In this document: positions 61,615 to 64,000 of the stretch, piece after piece | Position numbering within the stretch: the stretch's first letter is position 1 | How the letters are laid out: every line of letters begins with the position of its first letter | Assembly (NCBI GenBank): GCA_963746265.1 | Contig: CAVVAM010000013.1 | Span: 1-64,000, forward strand | Direction: 5' to 3' | Origin: Ilumatobacter sp963746265 | GTDB taxonomy: Bacteria > Actinomycetota > Acidimicrobiia > Acidimicrobiales > Ilumatobacteraceae | Length of the DNA stretch: 64,000 nucleotides | Program-made: the position numbers and the translations under genes | The notes under the pieces: generated by a model | Database searches by the model: none | The model's input: the letters and a program-made list of their open reading frames with translations, nothing else | What the model was told of the DNA's origin: nothing

Positions 61615-62591
61615 CCGAACTCACGCCCGACGAGGTCTCTCGGCTCGCGGTCGCCGTACTCGACGAGGTCGAGGTCGCCGTCGTGGGGAAGCGCCCCACC
61701 CTCACCATCGTGCTCGCGGCGATCCTCGCCGGCGGTCACGTCCTGCTCGAGGACTTCCCGGGTCTCGGCAAGACGCTCGCCGCCCGATCGTTCGCGCAGA
61801 CCCTCGGACTCCGCTTCGCGCGCGCCCAGTTCACACCCGACCTGCTCCCGGCCGACCTCACCGGATCCTTCGTGTTCGATCAACGCTCCGGCGACTTCTC
61901 GTTCCGGCGCGGCCCGTTGTTCACCGGTCTCCTGCTGGCCGACGAGATCAACCGCACCCCACCACGCACCCAGGCTGCATTGCTGGAAGCGATGCAGGAA
62001 CATCAGATCACCGTCGAGGGGGAGACGTTCGTGCTCGAACCACCGTTCCACGTGCTCGCCACGGCCAACCCGATCGAGTACGAGGGCACCTACCCGCTGC
62101 CCGAAGCACAGCTCGACCGGTTCATGGTGCGGACCAGTTTCGGGTACCCGACCTCGGATGACGAATGGGACGTGCTGCGGCGTCGCATGCGGCGCCGACA
62201 CGAGGAGCAGGATCTCCGCCAGATCACCGATGCCGCCCGCCTGATCTCCATGCAGCAGGCCGTCGAGCGAGTCACCGTCGACGAGAGCGTCGGCCGGTAC
62301 TGCGTCGCGTTGACGACCGCGACGCGAACCCACCCCCACGTGTTGATGGGCGCCTCGCCGCGAGGGGCACTCGGACTGCTCCTGACGGCGCGTGCGTTCG
62401 CCGTCATCGCCGGTCGGGACTACGTGACCCCCGAGGACGTCAAGTCCATTGCGGATCCGGTTCTCGCGCATCGCATCACCGTCAAGCCCGAGATGTGGAT
62501 GAGTCAGATCTCCGGCCACACCGTGGTCGACGACGTCGTCTCGTCGGTGCCGACACCCGCAGCGCTCGAGGTGCTCCGCGACCGCCCATGA
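61611..62591 (+). CDS. MoxR-family AAA+ ATPase
   Basis: A 326-aa chaperone-like ATPase. Walker A EDFPGLGKT at 47-55, MoxR motif FTPDLLPADLTGS, Walker B LLLADEINRTPPRTQAALLE, sensor-1 region VLATANPIEYEGTYPLPEAQ LDRFM, sensor-2 GASPRGALGLL. MoxR proteins load cofactors or assemble complexes with von Willebrand-type partners, here the DUF58 protein encoded next. GTGA and ATGA overlaps bind it to both neighbours. Confidence 0.95.
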   Translation: MTELTPDEVSRLAVAVLDEVEVAVVGKRPTLTIVLAAILAGGHVLLEDFPGLGKTLAARSFAQTLGLRFARAQFTPDLLPADLTGSFVFDQRSGDFSFRRGPLFTGLLLADEINRTPPRTQAALLEAMQEHQITVEGETFVLEPPFHVLATANPIEYEGTYPLPEAQLDRFMVRTSFGYPTSDDEWDVLRRRMRRRHEEQDLRQITDAARLISMQQAVERVTVDESVGRYCVALTTATRTHPHVLMGASPRGALGLLLTARAFAVIAGRDYVTPEDVKSIADPVLAHRITVKPEMWMSQISGHTVVDDVVSSVPTPAALEVLRDRP

Positions 62592-63928
62592 CGATCATCG
62601 ACCCGCACGCTCCGGCCCACGGTCCCGTCACCACCTCGATCGGCGCGTGGCGACCCACCACGGCGCTCTTCCGCTCGGTCGTGGCAGCGACGCTGCTGGC
62701 CGTGGTCGCCGTGCTGTGGCGACGACCCGACCTGCTCGTGCTGGCCACGCCGATGGCCGTCGTCAGCGTGTGGTCGATCCTCGGCAGACCCACGGAACGA
62801 CCGACGGTCCAGGAACAGACGGCGAACCCCGTGGTGCGCGAAGGAGACGCCACGAGCTGGCGAGCGACGGTCGGCGATCTCGAGAGCACCGACATCGTCT
62901 CGGCGTTCCTCGGCCCGACACCGTGGGTACAGCTCGATCCGACGGGTGGCGCCGTGACCTCCGCCGTGGTCGACGGCAGCGCCACGGTGTCGATCGCGCT
63001 GCGCTCGACCCACTGGGGTCGGCAACCGGTCCCACCCGTACTCGTCGACGCGCTGAGCACCTGGACGGCGTTTCGGTGCGCGATGAAGACACCGCCGCGC
63101 CAGCTGACCACCCTGCCCATGGCGCCCGTGTTCGACACCGCTGCCCCGATGCGGCCGACCCGAGGACTGGTCGGGTCCCACCGGTCCTCGCTCTCGGGTG
63201 AGGGCAGCGAATTCGCGGCCGTTCGCCCGTTCCGACCAGGGGACCGGATCCGCCGGATCAACTGGGCGCGGTCGCTGCGTGCACCCGAGTTGCAGGTCAA
63301 TGCGACATGGGCCGACCACGACACCCACGTCGCACTCGTGATCGACGGCACCGACGACTACGGCATCAGCGAGGGCATCGACGGGCGAGCCTCGAGCATG
63401 GACACCGCTGTGCGGGCCGCCGGATCGATCGCCGAGCACTACGAGCGACGAGGCGACCGGGTGTCACTGCGGACGTTCGGCACCACAAGACGCCACCTGG
63501 TGGCCGCCGGTTCGGGGCAGAGCCATCTCCGGCGGCTGCTCGACACCCTCACCCAGATCAGGCCGGCCGGCGCCATGCGAGGCACGTACCGCGGGCTCGG
63601 CGACCGGCACTGGGCGCCAACCGGCGCCGAGATCACCGTCGTCCTGTCGCCGCTCGTCGCGCCCGAGGCACTCGATCGTGCGGTCTCGCTCGGTCGTCAC
63701 GGATCGGGTGTGATCGTCGTCGACACGCTCCCCGCGGGCATCGACACCGACGACGACCCGTTCACCGCCCTGGCCTGGAGGATCCGCCTGCTCGAACGGC
63801 GACGCGAGGTTCGGCTCGTCCAAGCCGCCGGAATCCCCGTCGTCGAGTGGCTGGGCCCGGGCAGTCTCGATCAGTTCCTGCGCGATGTGGCGCGTCGCGC
63901 CTCGGCTCCCCGGATGAGCCTCCGATGA
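62588..63928 (+). CDS. DUF58 (VWA-like) protein
   Basis: A 446-aa protein: two N-terminal helices (ALFRSVVAATLLAVVAVLWR, LLVLATPMAVVSVWSIL), a beta-sandwich part (VVREGDATSWRATVGDLEST), the DUF58 core GSEFAAVRPFRPGDRIRRIN WARSLRAPELQVN, and a VWA-like domain with VALVIDGTDDYG, where the metal-site DxSxS is changed to DGTDD. It ends with an ATGA overlap onto the next gene. It probably works with MoxR at the membrane. Confidence 0.9.
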   Translation: MTIIDPHAPAHGPVTTSIGAWRPTTALFRSVVAATLLAVVAVLWRRPDLLVLATPMAVVSVWSILGRPTERPTVQEQTANPVVREGDATSWRATVGDLESTDIVSAFLGPTPWVQLDPTGGAVTSAVVDGSATVSIALRSTHWGRQPVPPVLVDALSTWTAFRCAMKTPPRQLTTLPMAPVFDTAAPMRPTRGLVGSHRSSLSGEGSEFAAVRPFRPGDRIRRINWARSLRAPELQVNATWADHDTHVALVIDGTDDYGISEGIDGRASSMDTAVRAAGSIAEHYERRGDRVSLRTFGTTRRHLVAAGSGQSHLRRLLDTLTQIRPAGAMRGTYRGLGDRHWAPTGAEITVVLSPLVAPEALDRAVSLGRHGSGVIVVDTLPAGIDTDDDPFTALAWRIRLLERRREVRLVQAAGIPVVEWLGPGSLDQFLRDVARRASAPRMSLR

Positions 63929-64000
63929 TCGAGGAGTTCCTCCAACTCCGGCTCGACCAAGCCCTGGCGACCTGCCGTCAACGATGGGCCCTCGGTGGTG
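63925..64000 (+). CDS. Next operon gene, partial
   Basis: The first 25 codons (MIEEFLQLRLDQALATCRQR WALGG) start at the ATGA overlap and run off the window. It is likely another membrane gene of the MoxR operon. Confidence 0.6.
   Translation, partial: MIEEFLQLRLDQALATCRQRWALGG

Overview
The window reads as chromosomal DNA of a high-GC actinobacterium. The signs are strong G/C third-position bias, many genes that begin at GTG a few bases after a -10-like box (leaderless style), Ser/Thr/Pro-rich lipoprotein linkers, DUF2510 and SHOCT membrane proteins, and a coupled TIGR04338/DUF2786 pair. The gene set resembles Acidimicrobiia (Ilumatobacter-like), but that placement is inference.

Layout. (1) 1-7.1 kb is one end of an integrative mobilizable element: MobF relaxase and excisionase on the minus strand, an orphan HTH gene, a serpin lipoprotein, and an HTH/nucleotidyltransferase pair. 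It ends in integrase-site-like repeats and a 3' fragment of a tRNA-Pro gene (7078-7112). (2) 7.1-14 kb is a decay zone. It holds an IS630-type element inserted 7 bp beyond the tRNA fragment, a GNAT relic, SDR and DUF1330 fragments, a shortened fasciclin protein, and a toxin gene with a nonsense codon ahead of its intact antitoxin. Among these sit an intact methyltransferase and a poly-Gln protein. (3) 14-42 kb is mostly ordinary chromosome: a large membrane protein, class V aminotransferase, secreted gamma-glutamyltransferase, purine nucleoside phosphorylase, a fibronectin/IPT membrane protein, several lipoproteins, an HDOD-GGDEF regulator, SulP transporter, small membrane proteins and a metallohydrolase operon. 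(4) 42.07-46.15 kb is a compact integrative element in tRNA-Gly(TCC), bounded by a 45-bp perfect direct repeat. It carries a tyrosine integrase, three tightly packed small unknown genes, and an opposing TIR/deoxyribosyltransferase-like gene that looks like a defence effector. (5) 46.5-52.8 kb holds a universal stress protein, remnants of another integrase and a hydrolase, a truncated sugar ABC locus (kinase, ATPase, broken permease), and an ArsR-rhodanese regulator divergent from an MFS exporter. (6) 53.1-64 kb holds a subtilisin-like protease with tandem 138-bp repeats, a second gamma-glutamyltransferase, a lipoprotein, a YihY membrane protein, and a translationally coupled DUF4129 / unknown / MoxR ATPase / DUF58 operon running off the right edge.

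A recurrent feature is reading frames that stay conserved across a one-base, mostly deletion-type, frameshift (relaxase tail, SulP STAS tail, a secreted protein at 40.3-42.0 kb, the protease repeats, the island effector, the ABC permease). Some of these sit beside real relics, so both genuine decay and assembly indels must be considered.

The best candidate for an undescribed system is the 4-kb tRNA-Gly island. Its integrase gene overlaps the first of two small unknown genes by four bases and these overlap each other; a diverged paralogue of the second follows. Arm-type repeats lie in mirrored order inside both ends, and related repeats occur at the tRNA-Pro element and beside a second integrase stub.
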